DNA of 64,000 nucleotides from an uncultured Chitinophagaceae bacterium (GCA_937862815.1 CALMED010000002.1:682001-746000); one strand, 5' to 3'. Positions 16,681 through 25,212 are shown, counted from the stretch's first letter. Translations and numbers: made by a program. The notes: generated by a model from the sequence alone, not told the origin.

Positions 16681-17187
16681 ATGCAAAAGCAAATCATTCC
16701 GATCGTACTCCTGCTCCTGCTGGCAGTTGCTCCCGCTGCCAGGGCGCAATTGAAGCCCGCCAACGCCTGTGGCGCCATTGCGGTGGACGTATACAAAGGA
16801 TGGATCAACGAAGCCAAGCCCAATGCCGATCCGGAGCAGATCAAGGCAAAGCTGCCCTGCTTCACCTCCTTTGAACCGGAGGGCAACGAATCGAAATGTG
16901 GCGGCGGGGTGTACTATGCGGATAAGGATTTTAAGTTCCTCATTCAGCGCGACTACATTGTGATCGGTGCGGCCTTTAAGGGGAGCTTCAACCTGCCGCT
17001 GCTGGGTCAGAAGTCGGATGATCTTTTTGTAAAGCTGGGCAATCCCCGTTACCGCGATGCCAACTGGGAAGCTTACCAGATGGCCTATGGTACCCTCCTG
17101 GTATTGTACAACGATAAGGCCGTCATCCATAAAGTTATCATCAGCACCAAGACCCCGGACGAGTTGGATCTGTGCGGTGAAATGTAA
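16681..17187 (+). CDS. hypothetical secreted protein with four cysteines
   Basis: A 168-residue protein with a clear signal peptide (residues 1-21, ending in ARAQ). The mature part of about 147 residues contains four cysteines (ACGAI, LPCFTS, SKCGGG, DLCGEM), enough for two disulfides, consistent with a periplasmic location. I do not recognise a domain. The sequence has no repeats and no lipobox. The gene stands alone between convergent and divergent neighbours, with a promoter box just upstream. Confidence 0.75.
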   Translation: MQKQIIPIVLLLLLAVAPAARAQLKPANACGAIAVDVYKGWINEAKPNADPEQIKAKLPCFTSFEPEGNESKCGGGVYYADKDFKFLIQRDYIVIGAAFKGSFNLPLLGQKSDDLFVKLGNPRYRDANWEAYQMAYGTLLVLYNDKAVIHKVIISTKTPDELDLCGEM

Positions 17188-17359
17188 TATTCAACACGTT
17201 CTTTTAAAGGCATATGTGCTCACGTACACTGCGCGGGGCGTTTGCTTGTTCGTTTGCTTTTGACAGCGCAAACGGATTGAATTTACGGTGTAAACAGAGG
17301 ATTTAGAACATGGTAGTACCGGTGCAATGCAGTTTTAAATATGCGGCCCGACGATTTAC

Positions 17360-18661
17360 TCAGGGTTGCACCAATACCAGCCGCAGTTTGTTGGTGCGCA
17401 GCCGCACTTTCAGCCACGCTTCCATTTTTTCGCGTTCGGCAGCCGGCAGGTTTCCTCTTACATCGGCAAGTGCTGTAAGGGTTTGCAGGCGACCGGTGTC
17501 TGAAAAAAAGGCATTGTTATCCAATGAAAGAGAGGTCAGATCAGGATACTGAATTTTCAGTTCCCGGAACAACTGCCCCGCCAGGTTGCGTAAGGCGGCT
17601 GCGCTGTCTATCCGCTCCTGCAGTTGTTGCAGATGAAACTTCTTTTCATTCAGTTCTGCCTGCAGGGGATTGGTTTGTTCAGGGTTTTTTTCCAGTTTGG
17701 AATAGGAGAAGCCCTGTCGGATGTTGAGCTGCGTGGATCCGAGTCCGTACCGTTGCAGGCGCGTCTTCAGGAAATTGACCTCAACGGGTTGAATATATTC
17801 GCCGCCGTAGGTGAGAGTGATGGATTTGTTTTTATAACTGATTTCTTTTTTCAGCAGGTAGTTGTTGGGAAAGTTGCCCTCGTTTTCGATGAACAGGTTG
17901 GCCAGGTGCTGGAAGCGGTTTTCCCGCACGAGGTTGTAGCCCAGGTAAATGCTGGGTATGAGGGTGGCGAGTACAATGATCCACACGGCGATGTTGCGCT
18001 TGCGATCGGCTGCTTTGTCGCTCAGGTGTGTTACCGGGAAGTTGAACAGCCGGGAAGTGACAGACGTGGCTACGGCAATGAACACCGTGTTAATGAAAAA
18101 GAGATACAGTGCGCCGAAGAAAAATTTGAATTGCCAGGTGGCCAACCCGTACCCTGCTGTGCAAAGCGGCGGCATCAGCGCCGTGGCGATGGCCACACCG
18201 GGAATGACATTTCCTTTCTTCTTACTTGCAACCGCTACAATGCCCGCAAAGCCACCCATCAGTGCGATCAGTACGTCATAGATGTTGGGCGCGGTGCGGG
18301 CCAGCAGTTCGGAGTGGGCATCGCTCAGCGGTGATATTAGGAAATAAAAAGTGGAGGTTACGAGGGCGGTACCTGTGGCAAACAGAAAATTGCGAAGGGC
18401 TTTGCGGAACAGGTCCAGGTCGTTGATGGAAAGTCCGAGCCCCAGCCCCATGATGGGACCCATCAGCGGCGATACCAGCATCGCACCGATGATCACTGCG
18501 GTGGAGTTGACGTTGAGTCCCAGTGATGCGATGAAGATGGCGAATACCAGGATCCACAGGTTGGTGCCGCGGAACACCACGCCTTTTTCGATTTCTGCGA
18601 AAACGAACTGGAAGTCTTCTTTTTCGTCTTTAAGACGGAAATGGTCGAGAATGTTACTCAT
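17360..18661 (-). CDS. DUF389 (TIGR00341) membrane protein with C-terminal extension
   Basis: A 433-residue protein. After a short cytoplasmic start there are about six to seven transmembrane helices (to about residue 245), including the family signature IGAMLVSPLMGPIMGLGLGLSI. Residues from about 250 form a soluble tail with a coiled-coil stretch (NPLQAELNEKKFHLQQLQERID) followed by a small alpha/beta-looking region. DUF389 proteins are widespread inner-membrane proteins of unknown role. The tail may be a sensing or oligomerising domain. No operon partners. Confidence 0.87.
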   Translation of the reverse strand: MSNILDHFRLKDEKEDFQFVFAEIEKGVVFRGTNLWILVFAIFIASLGLNVNSTAVIIGAMLVSPLMGPIMGLGLGLSINDLDLFRKALRNFLFATGTALVTSTFYFLISPLSDAHSELLARTAPNIYDVLIALMGGFAGIVAVASKKKGNVIPGVAIATALMPPLCTAGYGLATWQFKFFFGALYLFFINTVFIAVATSVTSRLFNFPVTHLSDKAADRKRNIAVWIIVLATLIPSIYLGYNLVRENRFQHLANLFIENEGNFPNNYLLKKEISYKNKSITLTYGGEYIQPVEVNFLKTRLQRYGLGSTQLNIRQGFSYSKLEKNPEQTNPLQAELNEKKFHLQQLQERIDSAAALRNLAGQLFRELKIQYPDLTSLSLDNNAFFSDTGRLQTLTALADVRGNLPAAEREKMEAWLKVRLRTNKLRLVLVQP

Positions 18662-18788
18662 AAATGACGCCCGTAAAGATGCTGATTTTCCGGGACTGCC
18701 GGCTGTTAAAAAATTAAGTTGCCGGATGGTGGCGGCTTAAACTTACGGCACGACGTAGCAGCGTTTGGCAGATGCGATCGTCGGCGCT

Positions 18789-19400
18789 TCATTTTGATTC
18801 ACCCGGGCAGCGGGTGTCGGCATCTTCGGGCGCCAGGTGCAACACCAGGCTGGTGGCACAGCCGTTGGGCTGGCAGAGCCAGGACTGCTTCAGCAGGAGG
18901 CTGCGTTTACCGGGGATCAAGAGTTCGTAGACATAGAAGCCCAACCGTTCGTTCTGGTCGCAGGTTTTCAGCAGGCGGGCTTTGAAGTTTTTTCCCGGGA
19001 AGATGTCTTCCAGCGGCGTACGTCCCTTGTTATTGGGGTGAAAAGCCGATACCAGGCTGTATTGCAGGTAGCCGGCCCGGGCGCCGCTGAGAGTAAGGTT
19101 CCAGTTGCAAGGTTCATTCGTGGCGGGTTTACATACCAGGGAAACGCCCCGGATCGTCAATACGGCTTGTGCCTTGCGAACGAGCTGGTCGCCCTGCCAT
19201 TCGGGTGTTTCACTGCGCCAGCGGAAAGGCGACTTACTTCCGCTTCCGGCCAGCCAGTCGCCGGCCTGGAGATAATCCACTCCTTTCACGCTGTCAATGG
19301 CGAAGAGCACTACGGCGTCGAACAGCTCGGCCGGCCGGGGGTATTGCGCCTGCAACGGCAAGTGGACGATGAGCAGGATGAAGAGGAGCAAGCGGTTCAT
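18789..19400 (-). CDS. hypothetical secreted protein
   Basis: A 203-residue protein with a signal peptide (hydrophobic run at 5-15, ending in LQAQ), then PRPAELFDAVVLFAIDSVKGVDYLQAGDWLAGSG. Several paired cysteines are spread over the mature part, including a C-terminal CPGESK. I recognise no family. The ATG at 19400 begins the signal peptide; the frame continues open to 19598 without a plausible start. A TACCTTTC box, one base off consensus, lies about 50 nt upstream. Monocistronic by position. Confidence 0.72.
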   Translation of the reverse strand: MNRLLLFILLIVHLPLQAQYPRPAELFDAVVLFAIDSVKGVDYLQAGDWLAGSGSKSPFRWRSETPEWQGDQLVRKAQAVLTIRGVSLVCKPATNEPCNWNLTLSGARAGYLQYSLVSAFHPNNKGRTPLEDIFPGKNFKARLLKTCDQNERLGFYVYELLIPGKRSLLLKQSWLCQPNGCATSLVLHLAPEDADTRCPGESK

Positions 19401-19579
19401 GCAGGTGATTGAATGGTTGATGAATAGGGTGAAGAAAAGCGGCGTTGGAGAAAGGTAGTGCTTTTTACCCGGTAACGCAACCCCGGCTTTGCCCATAACC
19501 TGTGAACGCACAGAAGGTAAGAACCAGCGGTGACAGGCTGGTAGGGTCCGGTCCAACGGTTCATTTCGGGCATCTTCCT

Positions 19580-19587
19580 TACTTTTG
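19580..19587 (+). promoter_or_regulatory. TAnnTTTG promoter box for fabI
   Basis: TACTTTTG fits the -7 consensus and ends 16 nt before the fabI ATG at 19604. It supports that start over the open extension to 19502. Confidence 0.55.
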
Positions 19588-19603
19588 GCACAAATCAATT
19601 GTT

Positions 19604-20419
19604 ATGAGTCATCAACTACTGAAAGGAAAGAAGGGCATCATTTTCGGTGCGCTGGATGAAAAATCCATTGCCTGGAAAACGGCGTTGAAGTGCTACGAAG
19701 AAGGAGCCCAGCTGGTGCTGACCAATGCTCCCGTTGCGCTGCGCATGGGCGAGATCAACAAACTGGCGGCGGCCTGTGGCAACGCCCCGGTGATAGGCGC
19801 CGATGTAACCAACATGGCTGACCTGAAGAACCTGTTTGAGCAGGCCATAGCACACTTCGGGGGCAAGGTTGATTTTGTGCTCCATTCCATAGGAATGAGC
19901 CTGAATGTGCGCAAAGGCAAGCATTATACAGAGATGAATTACGACTGGAACGGCAAAACACTTGATATCAGCGCCATGAGTTTGCACCGCGTACTGCGTA
20001 CGGCCTGGGACCTGGATGCACTCAACGACTGGGGCAGCGTGGTGGCGCTCACCTACATCGCCGCACAGCGTGTGTTTCCCGATTACAATGAAATGGCCGA
20101 TGCCAAGGCTTTGCTGGAAAGCGTGACCCGCAGCTTCGGCTATCATTACGGGGCCAAGAAGAAAGTGCGGGTGAACACCATTTCGCAGTCGCCCACCCGC
20201 ACCACCGCCGGCAGCGGCGTGAAGGGGTTTGACGGGTTCATGACCTACGCCGAAAAAATGAGTCCGCTGGGCAATGCCAGCGCCGAAGATTGTGCGAATT
20301 ATATCACGGTCATGTTCAGTGATCTCACCCGCATGGTAACCATGCAGAACCTGTTCCACGACGGTGGCTTCAGCTTCACCGGGGTTACGGCGGAAGTAAT
20401 AGAACAGATGGAAAAATAA
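19604..20419 (+). CDS. fabI: enoyl-ACP reductase (FabI)
   Basis: A 271-residue enzyme catalysing the last reduction of each fatty-acid elongation cycle with NADH or NADPH. It has the atypical SDR cofactor start GKKGIIFGALDEKSIAW and the catalytic residues Y151 and Y161-x6-K168 (LTYIAAQRVFPDYNEMADAK). FVLHSIGM and the C-terminal LFHDGGFSFTG segment are typical of FabI. Length matches the family (about 262-270). Target of triclosan-type inhibitors in other bacteria. Monocistronic; a palindromic repeat follows. Confidence 0.95.
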   Translation: MSHQLLKGKKGIIFGALDEKSIAWKTALKCYEEGAQLVLTNAPVALRMGEINKLAAACGNAPVIGADVTNMADLKNLFEQAIAHFGGKVDFVLHSIGMSLNVRKGKHYTEMNYDWNGKTLDISAMSLHRVLRTAWDLDALNDWGSVVALTYIAAQRVFPDYNEMADAKALLESVTRSFGYHYGAKKKVRVNTISQSPTRTTAGSGVKGFDGFMTYAEKMSPLGNASAEDCANYITVMFSDLTRMVTMQNLFHDGGFSFTGVTAEVIEQMEK

Positions 20420-20428
20420 TAAGATGTG

Positions 20429-20563
20429 GCTGTCTCAAAAAGTAAGCAAGTTTCACTCAACGTTCGCAAAGAATACAAAGTGCGCTAAAAAAGCGTTACT
20501 GATCCCGCCTTTGTTTCTTTGTCTTCGTGGCCGCTTTGTGTGAAATAACCCATTTGAGACAGC
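20429..20563. repeat. MITE-like palindromic element with 11-bp inverted ends
   Basis: The ends GCTGTCTCAAA (20429-20439) and TTTGAGACAGC (20553-20563) are perfect inverted repeats. Inside, the left arm (TTTCACTCAACG...CAAAG) and the right arm (CTTTGTTTC...TTTGTGTGAAAT) are imperfectly complementary. The 135-bp unit has no coding capacity and sits between fabI and the SemiSWEET gene. This is the form of a miniature inverted-repeat element; an active parent element is not seen in the window. Confidence 0.6.
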
Positions 20564-20595
20564 TTCCTGCTTTAATCATAAAAAAAACGGAATGT

Positions 20596-20868
20596 ATGAA
20601 CTGGGTAGAACCGGTTGGTTTGTTTGGCTCTTTCCTCAGCAGCATCACCTTTGTGCCCCAGGTGTACAAAGCCTGGCAAAGCCGGAGTGTGGGCGACCTC
20701 AGCATTTATACGATCCTGATTGTAACGTTGAGCACGGTGGTGTGGCTGATCTACGGATTTTTTCACCAACCCCTCCTGTTGCCCGTGGTGCTCTGCAACG
20801 GGTTCATCTTCCTGCTGTCGCTGGTATTACTGTATTTTAAACTGTATTTTGGTAAAGGAAAATCCTGA
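20596..20868 (+). CDS. SemiSWEET-type sugar transporter (PQ-loop)
   Basis: A 90-residue membrane protein with three transmembrane helices. The PQ-loop sequence TFVPQVYKAWQSRSVGDLS at about 18-36 and the later TVVWLIYG are signatures of bacterial SemiSWEETs. These form homodimers that let sugars such as sucrose or glucose diffuse across the inner membrane. Length fits the family (85-100). The ATG at 20596 is chosen because the frame upstream lies partly inside the repeat element. The substrate cannot be read from sequence. Confidence 0.9.
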   Translation: MNWVEPVGLFGSFLSSITFVPQVYKAWQSRSVGDLSIYTILIVTLSTVVWLIYGFFHQPLLLPVVLCNGFIFLLSLVLLYFKLYFGKGKS

Positions 20869-20890
20869 CCGGGATATTCCTGCCACAACA

Positions 20891-20919
20891 AAAAAACCCC
20901 GGTTACGCCGGGGATTTTT
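20891..20919. terminator. bidirectional terminator
   Basis: A CCCCGG/CCGGGG stem (20897-20902 with 20908-20913) is flanked by an A-run on the left and a T-run on the right. It serves the convergent SemiSWEET and DUF2795 genes. Confidence 0.85.
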
Positions 20920-20939
20920 GTTGCTGCAGTCAAAATGCG

Positions 20940-21161
20940 TTAATATTCGTCTTCGTTGAAAAAGAAGTCATCCTGGCTGGGATAATCGGGCCAGATGTCT
21001 TCGATGCTTTCGTAAATCTCTCCTTCATCTTCCAGTTCCTGCAGGTTTTCCACCACTTCAATGGGGGCGCCGCTGCGGATGGAATAGTCGATCAGCTCGT
21101 CTTTGGTGGCGGGCCAGGGAGCGTCTTCCAGGTAGGATGCCAGTTCAAGTGTCCAAAACAT
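20940..21161 (-). CDS. DUF2795 domain protein, acidic
   Basis: A 73-residue, very acidic protein with the small helical DUF2795 fold (FWTLELASYLEDAPWPATKDELIDYSIRSGAPIEVVENLQEL) at residues 2-44. An acidic, aromatic tail (IWPDYPSQDDFFFNEDEY) follows. The family is common and short in Bacteroidota; its role is unknown, although the fold suggests a nucleic-acid or protein contact. A good promoter (TTG-N20-TACATTTG) precedes it and a shared terminator follows, so it is a well-delimited single gene that is probably expressed. Confidence 0.88.
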   Translation of the reverse strand: MFWTLELASYLEDAPWPATKDELIDYSIRSGAPIEVVENLQELEDEGEIYESIEDIWPDYPSQDDFFFNEDEY

Positions 21162-21187
21162 AGTAGTACCCCTTTTTTAATTTTCCG

Positions 21188-21218
21188 CAAATGTAACGGA
21201 ACTCAGCAAAATACCCAA
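21188..21218 (-). promoter_or_regulatory. Bacteroidota promoter of the DUF2795 gene
   Basis: On the minus strand TTG (21216-21218) is followed after 20 nt by TACATTTG (21188-21195). Both elements and the spacing match the Bacteroidota sigma-ABfr/Flavobacterium consensus. The leader would be about 25 nt. Confidence 0.7.
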
Positions 21219-21343
21219 CCCGCTTTTTTTACCCGCTGCCGGTGCCCCGTGCGAGGGCTGTTTCACCGGTATTTTTCATTCTGCAACGCATCGGCCGGGA
21301 TCACTGCCACAACTGTATTATCTTCGGCGCCGGAGGAAGTTTT

Positions 21344-22006
21344 ATGTTACGTTGTACCGGTATCTGCAAGAAGTACGGCTCGCTCGAAGTGCTGCGGGGC
21401 GTTGACCTGTCGCTGGCTGCCGGTGAAGTGGTGAGCCTGGTGGGTTCAAGCGGTGCCGGGAAAAGCACTTTGCTCCACATCCTGGGTACGCTCGACCAGC
21501 CCGACCGGGGCGAGGTCTGGCTACGCGATACGTCTCTCACCGCGCTGCGGGGCAAGGCCCTGGCCCGTTTCCGCAACCGTCACATTGGATTTGTCTTTCA
21601 GTTTCATCACCTCCTGCCGGAGTTTACCGCCCTGGAAAATGTGTGCATCCCCGGCTGGCTGGGCCAGCGCAACAAGCGGGAGGTGGAAGCAAGGGCCCGG
21701 GAGCTGCTGGACCTCCTGGGTATGGGCAACCGGGCCGGGAATAAACCGGCCCAGCTGTCGGGCGGCGAGCAGCAACGGGTGGCCGTGGCACGGGCCCTCA
21801 TCAACCAGCCCGATGTGGTGCTGGCCGATGAGCCCACCGGTAACCTCGACTCGGTGAACGCACGCGATCTGCACGAATTGTTTTTTGACCTGCGCAGCCG
21901 CTTCAATCAAACCTTCCTGATCGTTACCCACAACGAAGAGCTGGCCGCCCGCTGCGACCGGACGCTGCACATGAAAGACGGGCTGATGGTATGGGATAAT
22001 GTGTAA
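21344..22006 (+). CDS. ABC transporter ATP-binding protein, LolD-like
   Basis: A 220-residue ATPase of the LolD/MacB group. Walker [10 protein letters not shown] is at 34-42, the signature LSGGEQQR and Walker [14 protein letters not shown] lie in the second half, and the H-loop is in [10 protein letters not shown]. Such subunits power lipoprotein release from the inner membrane or MacB-type export; no permease is adjacent, so the partner is unknown. A Shine-Dalgarno-like GGAGG (21332-21336) lies 7 nt before the ATG, unusual for this phylum. The stop codon lies inside a 16-bp tandem repeat. Confidence 0.9.
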   Translation: MLRCTGICKKYGSLEVLRGVDLSLAAGEVVSLVGSSGAGKSTLLHILGTLDQPDRGEVWLRDTSLTALRGKALARFRNRHIGFVFQFHHLLPEFTALENVCIPGWLGQRNKREVEARARELLDLLGMGNRAGNKPAQLSGGEQQRVAVARALINQPDVVLADEPTGNLDSVNARDLHELFFDLRSRFNQTFLIVTHNEELAARCDRTLHMKDGLMVWDNV

Positions 22007-22050
22007 ATGTGATAATGTGTAAATGTGGTAATGTGGCAATGTGTAAATGG
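21995..22050. repeat. 16-bp tandem repeat spanning a stop codon
   Basis: Two exact copies of GATAATGTGTAAATGT (21995-22010 and 22011-22026) are followed by a degenerate third copy. The first copy supplies the last codons and the TAA of the LolD-like gene. The same AATGTG/ACATT word style recurs in the gap at 35.3-35.5 kb. The rest of the 284-nt gap to 22290 contains a CACGG-loop-CCGTG hairpin and nothing coding. Confidence 0.75.
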
Positions 22051-22290
22051 TGTGCTGTGCCCACTCAGGTGCGTATGGTTGCTTGCTGCTTTTGCTCACA
22101 AAAAGGCGGAGCTGGTTAAATGAGTAGCGTTCATTTACAAGCTGCAACGCGGCGAAAACGGGAAAAGGAGTAAAGCGGAGATTATTTTCTGAAACACAGC
22201 TCTTGTGTGTTCTTCCCCATCACGGTGCCTCCGTGTTGGAGTAATCAATTAACAAAAGCATCGTTCTTATTGGGAAAGTTCAATACCTGT

Positions 22291-22851
22291 TTACACCCGG
22301 GGTTTCCAGGGTATTTCTTCTGCCTGCAACTCTTTTGTTATAAAACGGGAAAGAACAAAAAGATAATCGCTTAACCGGTTGAGGTACTGAATCACCAGGG
22401 GTTCCACTTCCATCTGTTCGTACTGCATACGCACGCAGCAGCGCTCGGCCCGGCGGCATACGCAACGGGCAATGTGCAGCGCGGAAACAGCAGGGTGTCC
22501 GCCCGGCAGCAGGAAAGATTTCATCGGGGGAAGTTCTGTATCCATCCGGTCCATCTCCTTCTCCAGTAAAACCACGTCCTCTTCGTGCAGATCCGGGATT
22601 TTCATCCGGGGTTCTTTTTCCGGGTCGGTAGCCAGTGAGGAACCGATGGTGAACAGGCGGTCCTGCACTTCCCGCAGCAACTGGTTGGTGGGGAGGTGCG
22701 TTATCTGGTCGTTGCAGAATCCAATGTGAGAGTTTAATTCGTCAATGGTGCCATAGGCTTCAATGCGGAGGTGGCTCTTCGGTACTTTGGTGCCGCCGAT
22801 GAGACAGGTCTCGCCTTTGTCGCCCGTTTTTGTATAAATCTTGAATGCCAT
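22291..22851 (-). CDS. cob(I)yrinic acid a,c-diamide adenosyltransferase (PduO type)
   Basis: A 186-residue enzyme that transfers the adenosyl group of ATP to cob(I)alamin, forming coenzyme B12. The ATP-binding N-terminal TKTGDKGETCLIGG is at 6-19, ARCVCRRAER is in the middle helix and YLNRLSDYLFVLSR is near the end. Length and motifs are those of PduO-type trimers. No B12 riboswitch or cobalamin synthesis gene is adjacent, which fits salvage of the cofactor. Cytoplasmic, monocistronic. Confidence 0.94.
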   Translation of the reverse strand: MAFKIYTKTGDKGETCLIGGTKVPKSHLRIEAYGTIDELNSHIGFCNDQITHLPTNQLLREVQDRLFTIGSSLATDPEKEPRMKIPDLHEEDVVLLEKEMDRMDTELPPMKSFLLPGGHPAVSALHIARCVCRRAERCCVRMQYEQMEVEPLVIQYLNRLSDYLFVLSRFITKELQAEEIPWKPRV

Positions 22852-22969
22852 AATTACAATAATATACCTTACAGGAGTTGCAAGGTAATGGCTTTAACAA
22901 AACAAAAGGCGGATGGTTGGGTGCTGGGGTTCATTCTGTTGAAAACCTGTTTGTGCAGGTTGCTGAAAA

Positions 22970-23686
22970 TCAGTTGTGCAGGTGTGGCAGATGGACTTCG
23001 GTGCGTACCTGGTCGCTTTCAATCTGCCCGTCCTTCAGGCGTACCACCCGGCGGGCGTAGGCGGCAATGTCTTCTTCGTGGGTTACCAGCACAACGGTGT
23101 TTCCCTGTTGATGAATATCGGAGAGCAGCTTCATGATCTCCACCGAGGTGGTGGAATCCAGGTTACCGGTGGGTTCATCGGCCAGGATGATGGAGGGATT
23201 GTTGATCAGGGCCCTGGCGATGGCCACCCGCTGGATCTGTCCCCCGCTCAGTTCGTTGGGTTTGTGGTGGCTGCGGTCGGCCAGCTGCACTTTCTCCAGC
23301 ATCTGCAGCGCCCGTTCGTTCCGTTCTTTTTTGGGCACCCCTGCATAAATCAATGGCAGAGCCACGTTTTCCTGTGCCGAAAGACGGGGCAGGAGATTAA
23401 ACTGCTGAAATACGAACCCGATTTCCTGGTTGCGTATGTCGGCCAGATCGTTGTCCTGCATCTTGCTCACATCCTTGCCGTTGAGCAGGTAAGTGCCCGA
23501 ACTCAGGGTGTCGAGACAGCCGATGATGTTCATCAGGGTGCTCTTGCCCGATCCCGAGGGTCCCATCAGGGCCACAAATTCACTGCGGTAAATATCCAGG
23601 TCTATGCCTTTAAGAACCGGCAGTTCCTGGCGGCCAAGGAAATAACTTTTGCGAAGGGATTCGAGGTGAATTACCGACTCGGGCAT
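22970..23686 (-). CDS. ABC transporter ATP-binding protein, LolD/MacB-like
   Basis: A 238-residue ATPase. Walker [10 protein letters not shown] is at 42-50, the Q-loop is in [18 protein letters not shown], the signature is LSGGQIQR and Walker B is [13 protein letters not shown]. The sequence is of the MacB/LolD exporter class, which works with FtsX-like permeases to extract lipoproteins or drive efflux. No permease is encoded beside it. It starts 9 nt after gatC, so it is the second gene of a gatC operon. It is distinct from the other LolD-like ATPase 1 kb away on the opposite strand. Confidence 0.92.
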   Translation of the reverse strand: MPESVIHLESLRKSYFLGRQELPVLKGIDLDIYRSEFVALMGPSGSGKSTLMNIIGCLDTLSSGTYLLNGKDVSKMQDNDLADIRNQEIGFVFQQFNLLPRLSAQENVALPLIYAGVPKKERNERALQMLEKVQLADRSHHKPNELSGGQIQRVAIARALINNPSIILADEPTGNLDSTTSVEIMKLLSDIHQQGNTVVLVTHEEDIAAYARRVVRLKDGQIESDQVRTEVHLPHLHN

Positions 23687-23695
23687 AGGTGGTGC

Positions 23696-23989
23696 TTATT
23701 GTTTTTTGATCATGGTGGGTACCAGGAAGTACTGGTCGTCGTGCAGACCGGCCTGCTGCAACGCGGCGGAACGATCGAGCGGACTGGCCACGACATCCGG
23801 CCGCAACTGGTTCAATACGGAGGTGAGGTGCTGCAGCGGCTCCACGCCCGTAGTATCCAGTTCCTGCAGTTTTTCAATGAAGCCGATCATCTGTTGCAGG
23901 TCGTTGCGCAGTGGCTCCCGCTGTGCAGGCGGTACCTGCAGGCGGGCCAGCCGGCTCAATTGTTCCACGAGGTCCCGGGTGACTTCCAT
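23696..23989 (-). CDS. gatC: Asp/Glu-tRNA amidotransferase subunit C
   Basis: A 97-residue protein with the GatC pattern: an N-terminal helical stretch VTRDLVEQLSRLARLQVPPAQREPLRNDLQQMIGFIEKLQELDTTGVEPL, then a linker that wraps the GatA-GatB pair. The complex converts Glu-tRNA-Gln and Asp-tRNA-Asn to the amidated forms. The ATG at 23989 matches family length; the open extension to 24094 is rejected because a TAnnTTTG box sits at 23994-24001. gatA and gatB are not in the window. First of a two-gene operon with the ABC ATPase. Confidence 0.9.
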   Translation of the reverse strand: MEVTRDLVEQLSRLARLQVPPAQREPLRNDLQQMIGFIEKLQELDTTGVEPLQHLTSVLNQLRPDVVASPLDRSAALQQAGLHDDQYFLVPTMIKKQ

Positions 23990-23993
23990 GTGA

Positions 23994-24001
23994 CAAAGAT
24001 A
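23994..24001 (-). promoter_or_regulatory. TAnnTTTG promoter box abutting gatC
   Basis: On the minus strand TATCTTTG ends 4 nt before the gatC ATG. The message would start at or within a few bases of the start codon. Confidence 0.6.
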
Positions 24002-24114
24002 GTCGTTTCGCACACGCCAGCGGATGCCCGTAACACGGCAGAAAAGGCTATCTTCGCCGCCCGCCGGCACGCTCATTACGCCGGTCTTTTCCAATTTACA
24101 GTAGATCCGTTGTT

Positions 24115-25119
24115 ATGAGTCAGCAGAAAGAAATTGTCATGAGTGGCATCCGCCCCACCGGCTTCCTGCACCTGGGGAATTATTTCGGGGCCATGAAGAA
24201 TTATGTGGCTTTGCAGGAGAAGTATACATGCTATTTCATGGTGGCCGACTGGCATTCCCTCACCACCCACCCCGATACAAAGGAGCTGAAGGAGAACGTA
24301 CACCGCGTGCTGGCCGAAAACATCGCCTGCGGACTGGACCCCGACAAAGTGGCTCTCTATTGCCAGAGCCATGTACCCGAAACGGCTGAGCTGTACCTCT
24401 ACCTCAATATGCTGGCCTACAAGGGTGAGCTGGAAAAAACCACCACCTTTAAGGATAAAGTGCGGCTGCAACCCGACAATGTGAACGCCGGCCTGCTGAC
24501 CTACCCGGTGCTGCAAACCGCCGATATCATTCTGCACCGCGCCCGCTACGTGCCGGTGGGCAAAGACCAGGAGCAGCACCTGGAAATGGCCCGCAACTTT
24601 GTAAACCGCTTTAACCACCGCTACGGGGATGTGTTTCCCGAACCGCTGGCTTTTAACTTCGGCGGGGAACTGGTGAAAGTGCCCAGCCTCGACGGAACGG
24701 GTAAGATGAGCAAAAGCGAAAACCAGAACGCCACCATCTACCTGGCCGACAGCGATGACCTCATCCGCAAAAAAGTGATGAAGGCCAAAACCGACCAGGG
24801 ACCGGCAGCACCCAACAGCCCCCGGCCCGACTACATCGAAAACCTGTTTCAGCTGCTGCGGCTGGTGAGCAGCGCCGACGTGGTGCAGCAGTTTGACGCC
24901 GATTACAACAACTGCGTCATCCGCTACGGCGATCTGAAGAAGCAACTGGGCGAAGACATGGTCCGGTTTGTGGCGCCCATCCGGGAACGGGCCGAAGCAA
25001 TCCGGCACGACCAGGCTTACCTGGGCCACGTGATGGAACAGGGAGCCGAAAAAGCCCGCAGGAGCGCCCACACCACCCTGGAACGGGTGCGGGAAGCCAT
25101 GGGCTTACGCTATTTTTAA
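24115..25119 (+). CDS. trpS: tryptophan--tRNA ligase
   Basis: A 334-residue class I aminoacyl-tRNA synthetase. The HIGH-type motif HLGN is at 19-22 (TGFLHLGNYFGA) and KMSKS is at 197-201 (GTGKMSKSEN). Between them lies the Rossmann fold that binds ATP and tryptophan; the C-terminal helices bind the anticodon. Length matches bacterial TrpRS (about 330). Transcribed divergently from gatC across 125 nt; the deoxynucleoside kinase gene follows after 93 nt. Confidence 0.97.
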   Translation: MSQQKEIVMSGIRPTGFLHLGNYFGAMKNYVALQEKYTCYFMVADWHSLTTHPDTKELKENVHRVLAENIACGLDPDKVALYCQSHVPETAELYLYLNMLAYKGELEKTTTFKDKVRLQPDNVNAGLLTYPVLQTADIILHRARYVPVGKDQEQHLEMARNFVNRFNHRYGDVFPEPLAFNFGGELVKVPSLDGTGKMSKSENQNATIYLADSDDLIRKKVMKAKTDQGPAAPNSPRPDYIENLFQLLRLVSSADVVQQFDADYNNCVIRYGDLKKQLGEDMVRFVAPIRERAEAIRHDQAYLGHVMEQGAEKARRSAHTTLERVREAMGLRYF

Positions 25120-25212
25120 AAAATCAAGCGGGCCCGGAATAAATTCGGAAAAGAAGCTTTATTTTGAACCACCTCAATGCAGGAAAGGCATACCGCCGGA
25201 ATTATAATTTGT

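Noticed and set aside
22852-22969. A cobalamin riboswitch near the adenosyltransferase gene
   Set aside because: Neither flank has a B12-box-like sequence, and the upstream gap is too short.
22976-24118. A 380-codon plus-strand frame antisense to the ABC ATPase and gatC
   Set aside because: Both minus-strand genes have intact family motifs; the antisense product matches nothing.
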